From Cochlodiniinecator piscidefendens (GTDB lineage: Bacteria; Pseudomonadota; Alphaproteobacteria; Rhodobacterales; Rhodobacteraceae): a stretch of DNA of 64,000 bases. A program made the translations under genes and the position numbers. The DNA is taken from contig NZ_JAAOIE010000002.1 of NCBI RefSeq assembly GCF_011326755.1, positions 434,001 to 498,000 of the forward strand, written 5' to 3'. The notes under the pieces were generated by a model, which saw nothing but the letters and a program-made list of their open reading frames with translations, was not told where the DNA came from and did not search any database. Below, piece by piece: positions 1 to 8,809 of this stretch (the first letter of the stretch is position 1; every line of letters begins with the position of its first letter).

Positions 1-949
1 CAGCGTTTGGCGCAGAATCTCCAGCTGCAAATGCGACCAGATTCGCAACCGCCATTAATCCCATTGCTTCACGCACTTCTAATGCCGCCGTGCCAAGATG
101 CGGCAACAGCGTAACGTTTTCCATTCGGCGCAAGTCGTCAGGCACGGCGGGTTCAAATTCATAGACGTCTAATCCCGCGCCTCCTATTGCGCCTGCTTTT
201 AGCGCTGCAATCAACGCTTGTTCATCCACAACATCGCCTCGGGCAATATTGATGAAATGTGCATGAGATTGCATCGCATCAAAAATGCCTTTGCCAACCA
301 AGTGATGGGTTGCAGGGCCACCGGGGACAGCCACAACCAAGATATCAACCTGACCTGCCAACTCTTCCAAACTTTCAATTTGTTCAGCGGGACACCCTGC
401 GTCCTCGACTTTTGAGCGATTGTAAAACAGCACTTCCATATCAAAACCGAAGTGGCACCGTTTTGCGATGGCTTTTCCAATACGACCCATCCCGATGATG
501 CCGATCTTTTTGCCAGTTACATGCATCCCAAGCATTTGAGTTGGCTGCCAACCATCCCACGCCCCTGCACGCAATAAACGTTCACCTTCACCAGCGCGTC
601 TTGCGCTCATGAGAATAAGCGTCATCGCCGTATCGGCGGTTGCATCGGTTACCGCACCGGGAGTATTGGACACCGCAACACCTGCAAGGCCAGCGGCCTT
701 CACGTCGATATGGTTATACCCAACGCCGAAGTTCGCAAGCAACGCGCAACGAAATGGCCCGACCTCAAAAACATCAGCCCCAAATGCATCACCTAATGTC
801 GGTAAAATAAAGTCGTAGGTTTTCAGCGCAACCTTCGCCTCTGCCGAGGTCATGGGGGCCGTTCGCTCCCGCAAGGTCACATCGAAATGCTTCTGTGCTT
901 CGACTAACACTCTTTCAGGCATGCGCCGTGTAATCAAAAGATTCTTCAA
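1..949 (-). CDS. D-2-hydroxyacid dehydrogenase (glyoxylate/hydroxypyruvate reductase type), 3' end cut by window
   Basis: NAD(P)-dependent reductase of 2-oxoacids such as glyoxylate or hydroxypyruvate, by family. The N-terminal part reads like the substrate-binding domain, followed by the family segment NFGVGYNHIDVKAAG, and then the cofactor-binding motif GIIGMGRIGKAIAK. About 316 codons lie in the window, so only a few C-terminal residues are missing. I place the start at a TTG (949-947): it has a perfect AGGAGG nine bases upstream and adds the family-typical KNLLITRRMPERV. The next ATG at 922 would cut the first beta strand. The TTG overlaps the csaA stop (TTGA), which implies translational coupling at the end of a four-gene operon. 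The exact substrate cannot be told. Confidence 0.9.
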   Translation of the reverse strand, partial: MKNLLITRRMPERVLVEAQKHFDVTLRERTAPMTSAEAKVALKTYDFILPTLGDAFGADVFEVGPFRCALLANFGVGYNHIDVKAAGLAGVAVSNTPGAVTDATADTAMTLILMSARRAGEGERLLRAGAWDGWQPTQMLGMHVTGKKIGIIGMGRIGKAIAKRCHFGFDMEVLFYNRSKVEDAGCPAEQIESLEELAGQVDILVVAVPGGPATHHLVGKGIFDAMQSHAHFINIARGDVVDEQALIAALKAGAIGGAGLDVYEFEPAVPDDLRRMENVTLLPHLGTAALEVREAMGLMAVANLVAFAAGDSAPNA

Positions 950-1284
950 TGAAGCCGCCCTCCTGCAGGGACAGGCTTATCCGGAGTCGCCAAAACAATT
1001 GCGCCATTTTCATCCGGAAACCCGAGAACGAGAACCTCAGACATAAACTTTCCAATTTGGCGTGGAGGAAAATTGACCACGGCCAACACTTCCTTCCCAA
1101 TCAATTGATCAGGTGTATAATGCACCGTAATTTGGGCAGAGCTTTTCTTTTCCCCTAATTCAGGGCCAAAATCGACCCATAGCTTAATCGCGGGTTTGCG
1201 GGCCTCGGGATATGGCTCCGCACGGGTAATCCGACCAACGCGTACGTCAACCTTCATAAAATCATCAAAGCTGATTTCGCTCAT
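946..1284 (-). CDS. csaA: tRNA-binding domain protein, CsaA-type export chaperone
   Basis: A 112-residue protein consisting of one tRNA-binding (EMAP/OB-fold) domain, the usual CsaA size. The N-terminus FDDFMKVDVRVGRI and the later VVNFPPRQIGKFMSEVLVLG are characteristic of the family. CsaA is described as a chaperone assisting Sec-dependent export, and it may bind tRNA. The start overlaps the proC stop by ATGA and its own stop overlaps the following dehydrogenase start, so it sits inside a tightly coupled operon. Assignment to CsaA rather than a generic YgjH-like protein is based on overall similarity as I remember it. Confidence 0.85.
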   Translation of the reverse strand: MSEISFDDFMKVDVRVGRITRAEPYPEARKPAIKLWVDFGPELGEKKSSAQITVHYTPDQLIGKEVLAVVNFPPRQIGKFMSEVLVLGFPDENGAIVLATPDKPVPAGGRLH

Positions 1285-2102
1285 TTACCGAGTTCCTCAG
1301 ACCGATCTGCTGCCGCCTTTACGGCCCGGTTTAGCAAATCGGGAAACCCAGTTTCCTCATTCATCAGAACCTCAAGCGCTGCTGCCGTGGTGCCTGCTGG
1401 GCTCGTCACATTGATCCGCAACTGTGTAGGGCTGTCTGTTGCATCTTCGGCCAGTTGCCCTGCCCCACCCACAGTTGCTTTGGCCAAAGCCATGGAAAGA
1501 TCAGCGGGTAAGCCCTGAGCTTCGCCAGCGGCTGCCAATGTTTCAATTAGATGGAATACATAGGCAGGGCCGGACCCGGAAACAGCCGTCACTGCATCCA
1601 TTTGATATTCACCATCCAAGCGCACTGTTTGCCCAACGGCCTGAAGCAACGCCTCGGCCAACTTCAAATGGCTTTCTGTGGACTTCGCGTTGCCAGCCAA
1701 AGCAGTGATACCACGACCCACAGCTGCCGGCGTGTTTGGCATCGCCCGGATAATCGGGGTCTGTGCGCCCAAAACATCTTCGTAATAAGAAATCGCCGTA
1801 CCGGCGGCAACGGATAAAAACAGAGTTTCCCCGTTTCCCAATTTCTGCAACGTAGGAAGCGCATCTGCCATCATTTGAGGTTTTACCGCGATTAAGACAA
1901 TCGCAGGGTTTGCCGGAATATCGGCGTTTAAATGCAAACCTTCTTGGGCCAGCGTGTTCAACCAATCAGATGGAAAAGGGTCGTGAACCCAAACCGATGA
2001 AGGCACCAATCCATTGGACAACCAGCCCTGCAACATAGCAGAACCCATCTTGCCGCAACCCAAAAGAACTAAGCCACGTTCTAGAATGTCATCGAAAGTC
2101 AT
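1281..2102 (-). CDS. proC: Pyrroline-5-carboxylate reductase
   Basis: Last step of proline synthesis: NAD(P)H-dependent reduction of 1-pyrroline-5-carboxylate to L-proline in the cytosol. The Rossmann motif LLGCGKMGSAMLQGW lies near the N-terminus. The C-terminal part has the family signature with AVSGSGPAYVFHLIE and VTSPAGTTAAALEVL. The length, 273 residues, is normal. I choose the ATG at 2102 (MTFDDILERG), which has an AGGGA seven to nine bases upstream. An in-frame start seven codons earlier lacks this. It follows the YbjN-like gene by 51 bases and overlaps csaA by four bases. Confidence 0.95.
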   Translation of the reverse strand: MTFDDILERGLVLLGCGKMGSAMLQGWLSNGLVPSSVWVHDPFPSDWLNTLAQEGLHLNADIPANPAIVLIAVKPQMMADALPTLQKLGNGETLFLSVAAGTAISYYEDVLGAQTPIIRAMPNTPAAVGRGITALAGNAKSTESHLKLAEALLQAVGQTVRLDGEYQMDAVTAVSGSGPAYVFHLIETLAAAGEAQGLPADLSMALAKATVGGAGQLAEDATDSPTQLRINVTSPAGTTAAALEVLMNEETGFPDLLNRAVKAAADRSEELGK

Positions 2103-2153
2103 CGTCTTTTCCCTGTACCGCACCGAATTGTTCGGGTGATTTCAGGGCGGAGC

Positions 2154-2657
2154 TTAGGCGCGTCCGTACGCCTCTGCAATGGCGACTTGCAAAGCTTGTG
2201 CCGGAGATTGCTCACTCCATCCAACCAGCTGAAACGCTGGGTAATAACGTTCACTCGAACGAACAGCGACATCAATCAAGGTATTGATCTGTTCAGGGCT
2301 TGCAGATTGACCTCCTGTCAGCACCAAACCGTAACGATACACCATGAGCTTTTGTGTTGCCCAATAGGTAAAGGCACCTGCCCAACACTGGTCGTTGGTA
2401 TGATTTAGAACCTCATAAAGTTCACCCAACCGATGTTCTGGTGGGTCCATTTCAAAAGAACAAATCAATCTAAGCGTTTCATCGTAATCAGACCATGCCA
2501 ACGTGATGGAATAGGTGCGCCACTGACCGTCAATTGCCATGGCGATTTGATCATCTGCGACGCGGCTGAATTCCCATTCATGATGTTCTGCAATGGTTTC
2601 CACAACATCAATTGGATGCAAATCTTCCATTTGGTCAAACTGCTCTGATAGTGACAT
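2154..2657 (-). CDS. YbjN domain-containing protein
   Basis: A 167-residue cytosolic protein with the YbjN fold, which resembles type III secretion chaperones. Visible family features are the LHPIDVVETIAEHHEWEFSR start, the central LICSFEMDPPEHRLGELYEVLN and the YRYGLVLTGG segment. The molecular function of the family is unsettled. The ATG at 2657 is preferred because GAGG lies seven bases upstream; the longer reading frame upstream is rich in basic residues and unlike the family. It is the first gene of the operon with proC, csaA and the 2-hydroxyacid dehydrogenase, an arrangement I associate with Rhodobacterales. Confidence 0.85.
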   Translation of the reverse strand: MSLSEQFDQMEDLHPIDVVETIAEHHEWEFSRVADDQIAMAIDGQWRTYSITLAWSDYDETLRLICSFEMDPPEHRLGELYEVLNHTNDQCWAGAFTYWATQKLMVYRYGLVLTGGQSASPEQINTLIDVAVRSSERYYPAFQLVGWSEQSPAQALQVAIAEAYGRA

Positions 2658-2804
2658 GCTCGGCCTCTTTTTTGCTTTACGGCTCTGTGGGCTGCCCCAC
2701 AAAGAGTCGGTGTCTTCACCAGTATGCGCGGTTTTTCCCGCTGCTGATACTATATATGGATATGGTGTGCACTATTCAGGCACCTGTAAAGCCATATTTT
2801 GCGA

Positions 2805-2876
2805 TTATCCCCAAGAAATACCCTGTATTTAGTCAAAATCGCGCAGAAACAGCGTTATCCACAGGGGTTATCCACA
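2805..2876. promoter_or_regulatory. DnaA-box cluster in intergenic region
   Basis: Two exact TTATCCACA boxes lie at 2855-2863 and 2868-2876, in the same orientation and 13 bases apart. A third copy with one mismatch (TTATCCCCA) lies at 2805-2813. They fall in the 287-base gap between the YbjN-like gene and the L,D-transpeptidase terminator. The adjacent sequence near 2745-2765 is AT-rich. The boxes match the DnaA consensus; whether DnaA binds here is inference. Confidence 0.55.
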
Positions 2877-2897
2877 AGATATAGTCATCAAAGGCAC

Positions 2898-2927
2898 AAA
2901 AAAACCCGCCTACGATAGGCGGGTTTT
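2898..2927 (-). terminator. Rho-independent terminator after the L,D-transpeptidase gene
   Basis: A ten-base perfect stem (2901-2910 with 2918-2927) and a seven-base loop. On the minus strand it is followed by a run of T. It lies just after the stop of the L,D-transpeptidase gene. Confidence 0.9.
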
Positions 2928-2944
2928 CAGGCTTTCATAAAATA

Positions 2945-3529
2945 TCAGATCAATTTCACTTGGGTTCCAACCACGGCCAGATCGAAAAGTTCTGCAATGT
3001 GTTCGTTATAAAGCCCAATACAACCGCTTGAAGAACGGCGCCCAATTTTGCGGGTGTCGCCTGTCCCGTGAACACGGTAGTATTGCCATGACAAATAGAG
3101 CGCGTGCGTTCCCAGCGGATTGTCGGGCCCAGGCCCAACGACGGCGGGCAATTCGGGATTGCGCTCTAGCATCGAGGGTGTTGGTCGCCATGTTGGGCCA
3201 TCCACCTTGCGGGTTACACGTGTCATACCAAGGCGCGTTAAATCCTCGGTCATCGGTACGCTGCTAGGGTAAACCTTGTAAATGCTTTCATCTTCGGACC
3301 AGTACTGCACCACGCGGGACGTCGTATCGGCCAAAATGGCACCGTTGCTAAGGGTATCAAAATGATCCTGCCAACCCTCAATCCGGAAAGACGAAATGTT
3401 CCGACGTACCGGTGGTGTTTGCAGAGCTTCCGTTGCATGAACGATCGAGCCACCCGCCGCGACGGTGACTGCACTCATGGCGCCAATTGCAAAATGTCGA
3501 CGCGTCAAACCTGAATTTACTTTGCTCAT
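2945..3529 (-). CDS. L,D-transpeptidase (YkuD domain), Tat-exported
   Basis: Periplasmic peptidoglycan cross-linking enzyme, or an enzyme anchoring proteins to the cell wall, by family. Numbered from the ATG at 3529, the 194-residue protein begins with a twin-arginine signal (TRRHFAIGAMSA, then an Ala/Gly-rich hydrophobic stretch). The C-terminal YkuD domain has the HGTG segment and the catalytic SSGCIGL motif with Cys170. GAGG lies six bases upstream of the chosen start; the longer reading frame places 19 residues before the signal and is unlikely. The gene stands alone with its own terminator. Confidence 0.9.
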   Translation of the reverse strand: MSKVNSGLTRRHFAIGAMSAVTVAAGGSIVHATEALQTPPVRRNISSFRIEGWQDHFDTLSNGAILADTTSRVVQYWSEDESIYKVYPSSVPMTEDLTRLGMTRVTRKVDGPTWRPTPSMLERNPELPAVVGPGPDNPLGTHALYLSWQYYRVHGTGDTRKIGRRSSSGCIGLYNEHIAELFDLAVVGTQVKLI

Positions 3530-3612
3530 CTGAACCTCGATTTTATTACTTATCTGTTGTTCGACCTCTAGCACCCCAAAGGTCAAGAAATTTCATTTCA
3601 CTTCCACGTGAA

Positions 3613-4041
3613 TTAGGCACCTATCTCTGCATGTTCCGTCAAACACTCAGAATGATCTCTGAGCACTTCGAGCACACGACAATCTTCAACGCCGCCCCCT
3701 GTACACTCTGAAACCATCCGGGCCAACTCGGTCTGCAAGGCCTGTAACCTCAGGATCCGCTGTTCAACTTGAACCAGTTGCCGCTGAGCGATAGAATCCG
3801 CTTGCGAACAAGAATGGCCCGGTTGATCAGCGAGTTGAAGCAATTCTCGAATTGCATCTAGGCCAAAGCCCAACTGTCGCCCATGGCGTACAAAAGCGAG
3901 GCGATCCAAATCTTTTTGGGTATAGCGTCGTTGGCCCCCAGCGGTGCGACCGGGTTCTTCCAGCAATCCGATTTTCTCATAATATCGTATTGTTTGGACC
4001 TTAGCGCCCGTTTTGCGCGACATTGCGCCGATGGTAAACAT
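3613..4041 (-). CDS. MerR-family heavy-metal-responsive regulator (ZntR/CadR/PbrR-like)
   Basis: DNA-binding metal sensor that probably activates the neighbouring efflux ATPase. The N-terminal winged helix reads IGAMSRKTGAKVQTIRYYE. It is followed by a long dimerisation helix (about 75-110). Cysteines at 78, 113 and 121, plus Cys133, match the positions that bind Zn, Cd or Pb in ZntR and CadR proteins. The length of 142 is typical. It lies 71 bases after the ATPase on the same strand and may be cotranscribed with it. Which metal it senses cannot be read reliably from the sequence. Confidence 0.92.
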   Translation of the reverse strand: MFTIGAMSRKTGAKVQTIRYYEKIGLLEEPGRTAGGQRRYTQKDLDRLAFVRHGRQLGFGLDAIRELLQLADQPGHSCSQADSIAQRQLVQVEQRILRLQALQTELARMVSECTGGGVEDCRVLEVLRDHSECLTEHAEIGA

Positions 4042-4112
4042 GATTTCACCTCACCTTTCTCGACTGGCAGGTAGGGTGGATAAGCGCCATGCTCAACCCC
4101 CTGCCCCTCACA

Positions 4113-6338
4113 TCACGCGGCATCGGCACGAAGCAGCCTAAGCGCATTGCCAACCACCAGTAATGACACGCCAACGTCAGCTGCAATTGCGCCCCACATG
4201 GTAGCGTACCCCAGAGCCGTCATTGCGACAAAAACCGCTTTGACCAGCAGAGAGAACGCGATGTTTTGGCGGATGATCCCCAATGTGCGTCTTGAGTGAC
4301 CAATAAGCCATGGCAGTTTAGAAAGATCATCACTCATCAATGCGATATCCGCCGTTTCGATGGCAGCATCAGACCCAATCGCCCCCATCGCAATCGCAAA
4401 ATGGGCGCGCGCCATTGCAGGTGCATCGTTTACACCATCCCCAACCATGGCAACGCTACCATAGCGTGCAACAAGCGCTTCGATCGCTGCAACCTTATCT
4501 TCAGGTAGAAGTTCAGCTTGCACGTCATCAATGCCAACTTGTTGTGCGACAGCATTGGCTGATGCCTTATTATCGCCAGTTAACATTACTATCTTGGCGA
4601 CACCCTGCGCCTTTAGGCGATCAATGACGTCCTTGGCGTCTGGCCGAATAGCGTCACGCAACGCTATAGCCCCGAGAATGCCCGCATTATCCCCAACAAC
4701 AACCAACGTACCGTTACTGGCCGAAAACGCTGCAGGCACGATAAACCCAAGTTCGCGTGCATAACGATCAGAGCCCAGCCATACATTGCTGCCATTCAAC
4801 ATGCCTTTGACACCGCGTCCGGGCACTGTTTGCGTATCCTGCGCCGCAATCACATCCAAACCGCACTGCTTTGCCTTATCCAATATCGCCCGCGCCAAAG
4901 GGTGAGAACTGCGTACTTCAAGTGAAGCCGCCGCTTTAAGCACCGTTTCGTTAAGCACCGTGTCGCTCAAACCTTTCACCGCAAAAACTTCGACGACCTC
5001 AGGTTGGCCCTTGGTCAATGTTCCGGTCTTATCCAACGCAAGCGCCTGTAACCCTGCCGGTGCTTCGACAAATGCACCCCCTTTGATCAGAACCCCTGCC
5101 CTCGCTGACGACGCTAAGCCTGCGACAATCGACACAGGCGTAGAAATCACCAATGCACATGGGCAGGCAATGACCAACAAAACCAACGCATTATAGAACC
5201 AGTCGCCCCAAAGCCCGCCAAACAGCATTGGAGGCACTAAAAAGATCGAAACAGCCAATACCATCACGGCAGGCGTATAAATACGGGCAAATTTCGTCAC
5301 CCATTGTTCCACCTCAGCGCGACGAGATTGGGCGCTTCCGACCATACGGATAATACGGGACAGCACCGTATCACTTGCCGGTTTGGTTGCCTTAACCTGC
5401 AACGTCCCGCTGCCATTTATTGTACCTGCAAAGACTTCATCGTCTTTTTCTTTGGTCACCGGAACGCTTTCTCCGGTGATGGGGGCCTGATCAACGTCTG
5501 AAACCCCATCCACCACATTGCCATCTAGCGGTATGCGATCCCCGCCACGTACAATGAATATTTGCCCTACGGAAACAGCTTCGGCAGGAACATCCCTTTC
5601 GCCGGTGTCGGTGACAACCCGCGCTGTCGGCGGCGCGAGGTTTAACAGCGCCGCAACTGCATTGCGGGCACGCCCTACGCTCCAACTTTCGAGGGCGAGC
5701 GACAGCGCAAAGAACATGGCCACAGTTGCCGCCTCAAAATACTCACCAATCCCGATTGCGCCAGCGACGGCGACAATCATTAATAAATTCATGTCAGGCG
5801 AAAGGTGACGGGCCGACGCCCACGCCTTTGGTGCGACTAGCCAAACACCAAACACCACTGCCAGTAAAAAAGAACCCATTTCTGCCAACGGCATAGCCGT
5901 ATCGCCATGGCCGGAAAATATCTGCACAGCGCCAAATGCGCCGCGTTCAACGATATGGTATCCAAACCCAAGCGCCCAAAACAGGCCCGACAACATTGTA
6001 AATCGCTTTTGACGCGCCAAATGCGCAGCGGCGTCCTTTTCCGCAGTTGCGGAATCCCAAATAGTCGCCTTCATTCCGGTAGCAGCAACAACTTGAATAA
6101 TGTCGCGGTCCGTCGCGTTCACTGCCGTATTCAACACCACCATTTTGGCATTGATCACATCAAAGGCCAGATGCTCCGCCCCGCCAACCAATGGTCCAAC
6201 AACGCGGTTGAGAATGGAAACTTCTTCGGCACAGTCCAGTCCGCTTACCTGAAAACTGCGGCCCTCTCCGATGGGCCCGCTTGGGAGAATATCCCCGCCG
6301 CAGCATTCGCCGGATTTATGAACATGATCATGCGGCAT
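4113..6338 (-). CDS. zntA: Zn/Cd/Pb-translocating P-type ATPase
   Basis: P1B-type inner-membrane pump exporting divalent heavy metals. Visible elements in order: a His/Cys-rich N-terminus with Cys12-Cys13; a heavy-metal domain with GLDCAEEV (Cys36) instead of CxxC; six or more membrane segments; the transmembrane CPC motif at 392-394; the phosphorylated Asp in DKTGT (436); the SSHPLA motif; and GDGVNDAP. CPC together with the DCAEE-type domain points to Zn/Cd/Pb rather than Cu. GAGGAA lies about seven bases before the ATG. A MerR-type promoter stands 40 bases upstream. The metal range (zntA versus cadA) is open. Confidence 0.93.
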   Translation of the reverse strand: MPHDHVHKSGECCGGDILPSGPIGEGRSFQVSGLDCAEEVSILNRVVGPLVGGAEHLAFDVINAKMVVLNTAVNATDRDIIQVVAATGMKATIWDSATAEKDAAAHLARQKRFTMLSGLFWALGFGYHIVERGAFGAVQIFSGHGDTAMPLAEMGSFLLAVVFGVWLVAPKAWASARHLSPDMNLLMIVAVAGAIGIGEYFEAATVAMFFALSLALESWSVGRARNAVAALLNLAPPTARVVTDTGERDVPAEAVSVGQIFIVRGGDRIPLDGNVVDGVSDVDQAPITGESVPVTKEKDDEVFAGTINGSGTLQVKATKPASDTVLSRIIRMVGSAQSRRAEVEQWVTKFARIYTPAVMVLAVSIFLVPPMLFGGLWGDWFYNALVLLVIACPCALVISTPVSIVAGLASSARAGVLIKGGAFVEAPAGLQALALDKTGTLTKGQPEVVEVFAVKGLSDTVLNETVLKAAASLEVRSSHPLARAILDKAKQCGLDVIAAQDTQTVPGRGVKGMLNGSNVWLGSDRYARELGFIVPAAFSASNGTLVVVGDNAGILGAIALRDAIRPDAKDVIDRLKAQGVAKIVMLTGDNKASANAVAQQVGIDDVQAELLPEDKVAAIEALVARYGSVAMVGDGVNDAPAMARAHFAIAMGAIGSDAAIETADIALMSDDLSKLPWLIGHSRRTLGIIRQNIAFSLLVKAVFVAMTALGYATMWGAIAADVGVSLLVVGNALRLLRADAA

Positions 6339-6377
6339 TTTGCATTTCCTCGTGCTAAGATTCGCCTACCGCAATGA

Positions 6378-6408
6378 TAGATACAAGCTCTAGCAACTAG
6401 AGGTTCAA
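6378..6408 (-). promoter_or_regulatory. MerR-type promoter and operator for the metal efflux ATPase
   Basis: On the minus strand a -35 TTGAAC (6408-6403) and a -10 TATCTA (6383-6378) are separated by 19 bases, the overlong spacer typical of MerR-activated promoters. The spacer holds a perfect dyad, CTCTAG-N3-CTAGAG (6388-6402). The arrangement closely resembles the zntA promoter architecture. The ATPase start codon lies 40 bases downstream. Confidence 0.88.
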
Positions 6409-6455
6409 GAGGTATTTTCGCCATTCAAAAATTTAATGGCCGCACCCCTAAAAAT

Positions 6456-6484
6456 GCAAAAGCGCGCCCCAAAAGGACGCGCGT
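6456..6484 (-). terminator. Terminator after ubiK
   Basis: A GC-rich stem (6462-6470 with 6475-6483, one mismatch) with a four-base loop. On the minus strand it is followed by TTTTGC. It lies just beyond the ubiK stop. Confidence 0.75.
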
Positions 6485-6504
6485 TGTTCTAATAATTTAT
6501 AGGC

Positions 6505-6744
6505 TTACTTACCTTCAAGCGCCTCAATACGGGCCTTTAGAGCGTCGTTTTCTTCGCGGGCTTTTTGCGCCATCAAGCGAACCGCATCAAATTCTTCACG
6601 GCTTACAAATTCTTTGTCAGCCATCCAACGATCAAAAAAGCTTTTCATCGCGTTTTCGGCTTCGCCTTTGGCCCCTTGTGCCACGCCCATAGCATTGGTC
6701 ATCAGTTGGGATAGATCGTCAAAAACTTTGTTGCGACTTTGCAT
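6505..6744 (-). CDS. ubiK: Ubiquinone biosynthesis accessory factor UbiK (BMFP/YqiC family)
   Basis: A 79-residue protein with an amphipathic N-terminal helix ([14 protein letters not shown]), a middle helix, and a C-terminal coiled coil ([16 protein letters not shown]). This is the BMFP domain organisation. UbiK assists aerobic ubiquinone synthesis and binds lipids, by family knowledge. The ATG at 6744 has GAGGAT six bases upstream. An earlier in-frame start nine codons up is not supported. The gene is divergent from lgt and has its own terminator. Confidence 0.88.
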   Translation of the reverse strand: MQSRNKVFDDLSQLMTNAMGVAQGAKGEAENAMKSFFDRWMADKEFVSREEFDAVRLMAQKAREENDALKARIEALEGK

Positions 6745-6851
6745 GGCATCCTCAAAGCATAGTGAAAGCATCGTGTTCAGTGCCTATATGGGGTGAAATG
6801 GCGGCAATCACAAGGTTGACTTCGTCGCAGAAAAACAGGCAACAGGCAGAT

Positions 6852-7742
6852 ATGATTGCAATGATCCCCTTTCCCGACATTAGCCCAGAGCTGTTTAGCT
6901 TTGACATCGGCGACTTTACCTTTGCGCTGCGTTGGTATGCATTAGCATATATCGCCGGTATTTTGCTAGCGTGGCGATTGGTTGGAAAGGCATTAGAGAC
7001 GCCTGATCTATGGCGCGCATCCGCTGCACCTATGACACGCGCACAACTCGAAGACCTAATGACTTGGGTTATCGTTGGGATAATTGCCGGTGGGCGGCTC
7101 GGTTTTGTGCTATTTTACCAGCCGGAATATTATTTTGCGAACCCTGCTGAGATACTGAAAATCTGGACAGGCGGCATGTCCTTTCACGGTGGGTTTTTAG
7201 GCGTCGCAATCGCGGGTGTTCTTTTTTGTCGCAAACACAATATCCCGATTATCCCTGTCGCGGACATTGCCGGTCTGGCCGCTACGCCCGGCCTGTTCTT
7301 TGGGCGAATAGCAAATTTCATCAATGCCGAACTTTGGGGACGTCCAACAGATGCCGCTTGGGGTGTTGCCTTTCCCGGTACTCACGCGCAGGACTGCGCT
7401 GACATTCTAGGTATTTGCGCGCGTCATCCTTCCCAACTCTATGAGGCTGCGCTGGAAGGATTGGTTCTAGGGCTTATTCTCCTCTATGTAATTTGGCGCA
7501 AAGGGGCGTTGAAAATACCGGGGCAATCTCTGGGTATCTTTATTGCTGGGTACGGCATCGCGCGCTTTATTGTTGAGTTCTACCGCCAAGCTGACGATCA
7601 ATTTATTACATTTGAAAACCCAATGGGCTATGTCATTCAACTTGGGGACTATGGGGTATCTATGGGCCAATTGTTATCGTCTCCTATGATTGTTGTTGGA
7701 TTGGCGATCATTGTCGTTGCCCGACAAAGAGGCAAAGCATGA
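6852..7742 (+). CDS. lgt: Prolipoprotein diacylglyceryl transferase
   Basis: Inner-membrane enzyme that transfers diacylglycerol from phosphatidylglycerol to the lipobox cysteine of prolipoproteins, the first step of lipoprotein maturation. The 296-residue product has about seven membrane segments. The family motif MSFHGGFLG and the signature [14 protein letters not shown] are both visible. I start at 6852 ([14 protein letters not shown]). The upstream 30 codons are polar and non-conserved, although the Shine-Dalgarno sequence (AGGCAG) is weak, and an ATG at 6861 is also possible. It overlaps the next gene by ATGA and leads a three-gene operon. Confidence 0.95.
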   Translation: MIAMIPFPDISPELFSFDIGDFTFALRWYALAYIAGILLAWRLVGKALETPDLWRASAAPMTRAQLEDLMTWVIVGIIAGGRLGFVLFYQPEYYFANPAEILKIWTGGMSFHGGFLGVAIAGVLFCRKHNIPIIPVADIAGLAATPGLFFGRIANFINAELWGRPTDAAWGVAFPGTHAQDCADILGICARHPSQLYEAALEGLVLGLILLYVIWRKGALKIPGQSLGIFIAGYGIARFIVEFYRQADDQFITFENPMGYVIQLGDYGVSMGQLLSSPMIVVGLAIIVVARQRGKA

Positions 7743-8809
7743 CACCGCTTACCCCGATATTAATCGAACGCATTCAACGGAGCGGGCCGCTCAGCATTGC
7801 TGACTATATGAACGAATGCCTGCTGCATCCTAAATATGGATATTATGCAACCCGCGACCCATTCGGGGCCAAAGGTGATTTCACAACCGCCCCGGAAATC
7901 AGTCAAATGTTTGGCGAAGTTTTAGGTCTATGTCTTGCGCAAGCATGGATAGACCAAGGCTCCCCCGACGGCTTTACCTTGGCTGAAATCGGCCCCGGAC
8001 GCGGCACACTGATGGCCGATATACTGCGCGCGACAAAGCGTGTTCCCGGCTTTCATACCGCAGCAAGCATCGTACTGATTGACGCTTCGCCGGTGTTGCG
8101 CGACATCCAGCGCGACACGCTGAAAGACTACGATGTGCATTGGAAAGACAGCGTTTCAGATTTTGCTGACGCCCCACTTTTTCTGGTGGCCAATGAATTT
8201 TTCGATGCCCTGCCCATCCGTCAATATATCCGCGCAGGATTAGGATGGCGCGAACGCCAAGTTGGCATCAAGGACAACACGCTGTCCTTCGGCACAACGG
8301 CACCTTTACCAATCAAAGAGCTCGAAGCCCGCCTTTCTGATACAAAAGATGGCGATCTTGTCGAAATCTGCACGCCAGCACAATCCATCACAACCACCAT
8401 CGCGCAGCACATTACCCGGTTTGGCGGTGTTGGGATCATAATCGACTACGGGGATTGGCAATCTTTGGGGGATACGCTTCAGGCGCTTAAATCGCATGCA
8501 TTTGATCCACCTCTTGCCCATCCCGGTGATGCAGACTTAACAGCCCATGTCGATTTTGAGGCCCTTAGCAAAGCCACTACATCCACGGGATGCGCCATCA
8601 CAAGCATGACGCCCCAGGGTGTTCTGTTAGAACGGCTCGGTATCACAACCCGTGCGCAACAATTGGCCGCCACGCGAGAAGGCGATGCTCTCGAAAACGT
8701 GATTGCTGCACATCGGCGCTTGACCCACCCCGAAGAAATGGGAACCTTGTTCAAAGCAATTGCGCTTTACCCTTCGGGCCAGACGGCCCCAGCAGGATTT
8801 ACCGTATGA
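7739..8809 (+). CDS. SAM-dependent methyltransferase, MidA/NDUFAF7 family
   Basis: A 356-residue class I methyltransferase of the COG1565 family. Its mitochondrial relative NDUFAF7 methylates an arginine of complex I. The N-terminal segment ([19 protein letters not shown]) and [19 protein letters not shown] are hallmarks. The SAM-binding loop is [16 protein letters not shown], and [14 protein letters not shown] follows. Both ends overlap neighbours by four bases (lgt upstream, pgeF downstream), so translation is coupled. A role in complex I assembly is inferred from the eukaryotic homologue. Confidence 0.9.
   Translation: MTPLTPILIERIQRSGPLSIADYMNECLLHPKYGYYATRDPFGAKGDFTTAPEISQMFGEVLGLCLAQAWIDQGSPDGFTLAEIGPGRGTLMADILRATKRVPGFHTAASIVLIDASPVLRDIQRDTLKDYDVHWKDSVSDFADAPLFLVANEFFDALPIRQYIRAGLGWRERQVGIKDNTLSFGTTAPLPIKELEARLSDTKDGDLVEICTPAQSITTTIAQHITRFGGVGIIIDYGDWQSLGDTLQALKSHAFDPPLAHPGDADLTAHVDFEALSKATTSTGCAITSMTPQGVLLERLGITTRAQQLAATREGDALENVIAAHRRLTHPEEMGTLFKAIALYPSGQTAPAGFTV

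Noticed and set aside
1551-1965. Long frames antisense to proC
   Set aside because: Shadows of the conserved proC frame, without ribosome sites or family similarity.
2805-2876. Chromosomal replication origin
   Set aside because: Only two exact DnaA boxes and one near-copy, no long AT-rich unwinding element, and none of the genes that usually flank an alphaproteobacterial origin.
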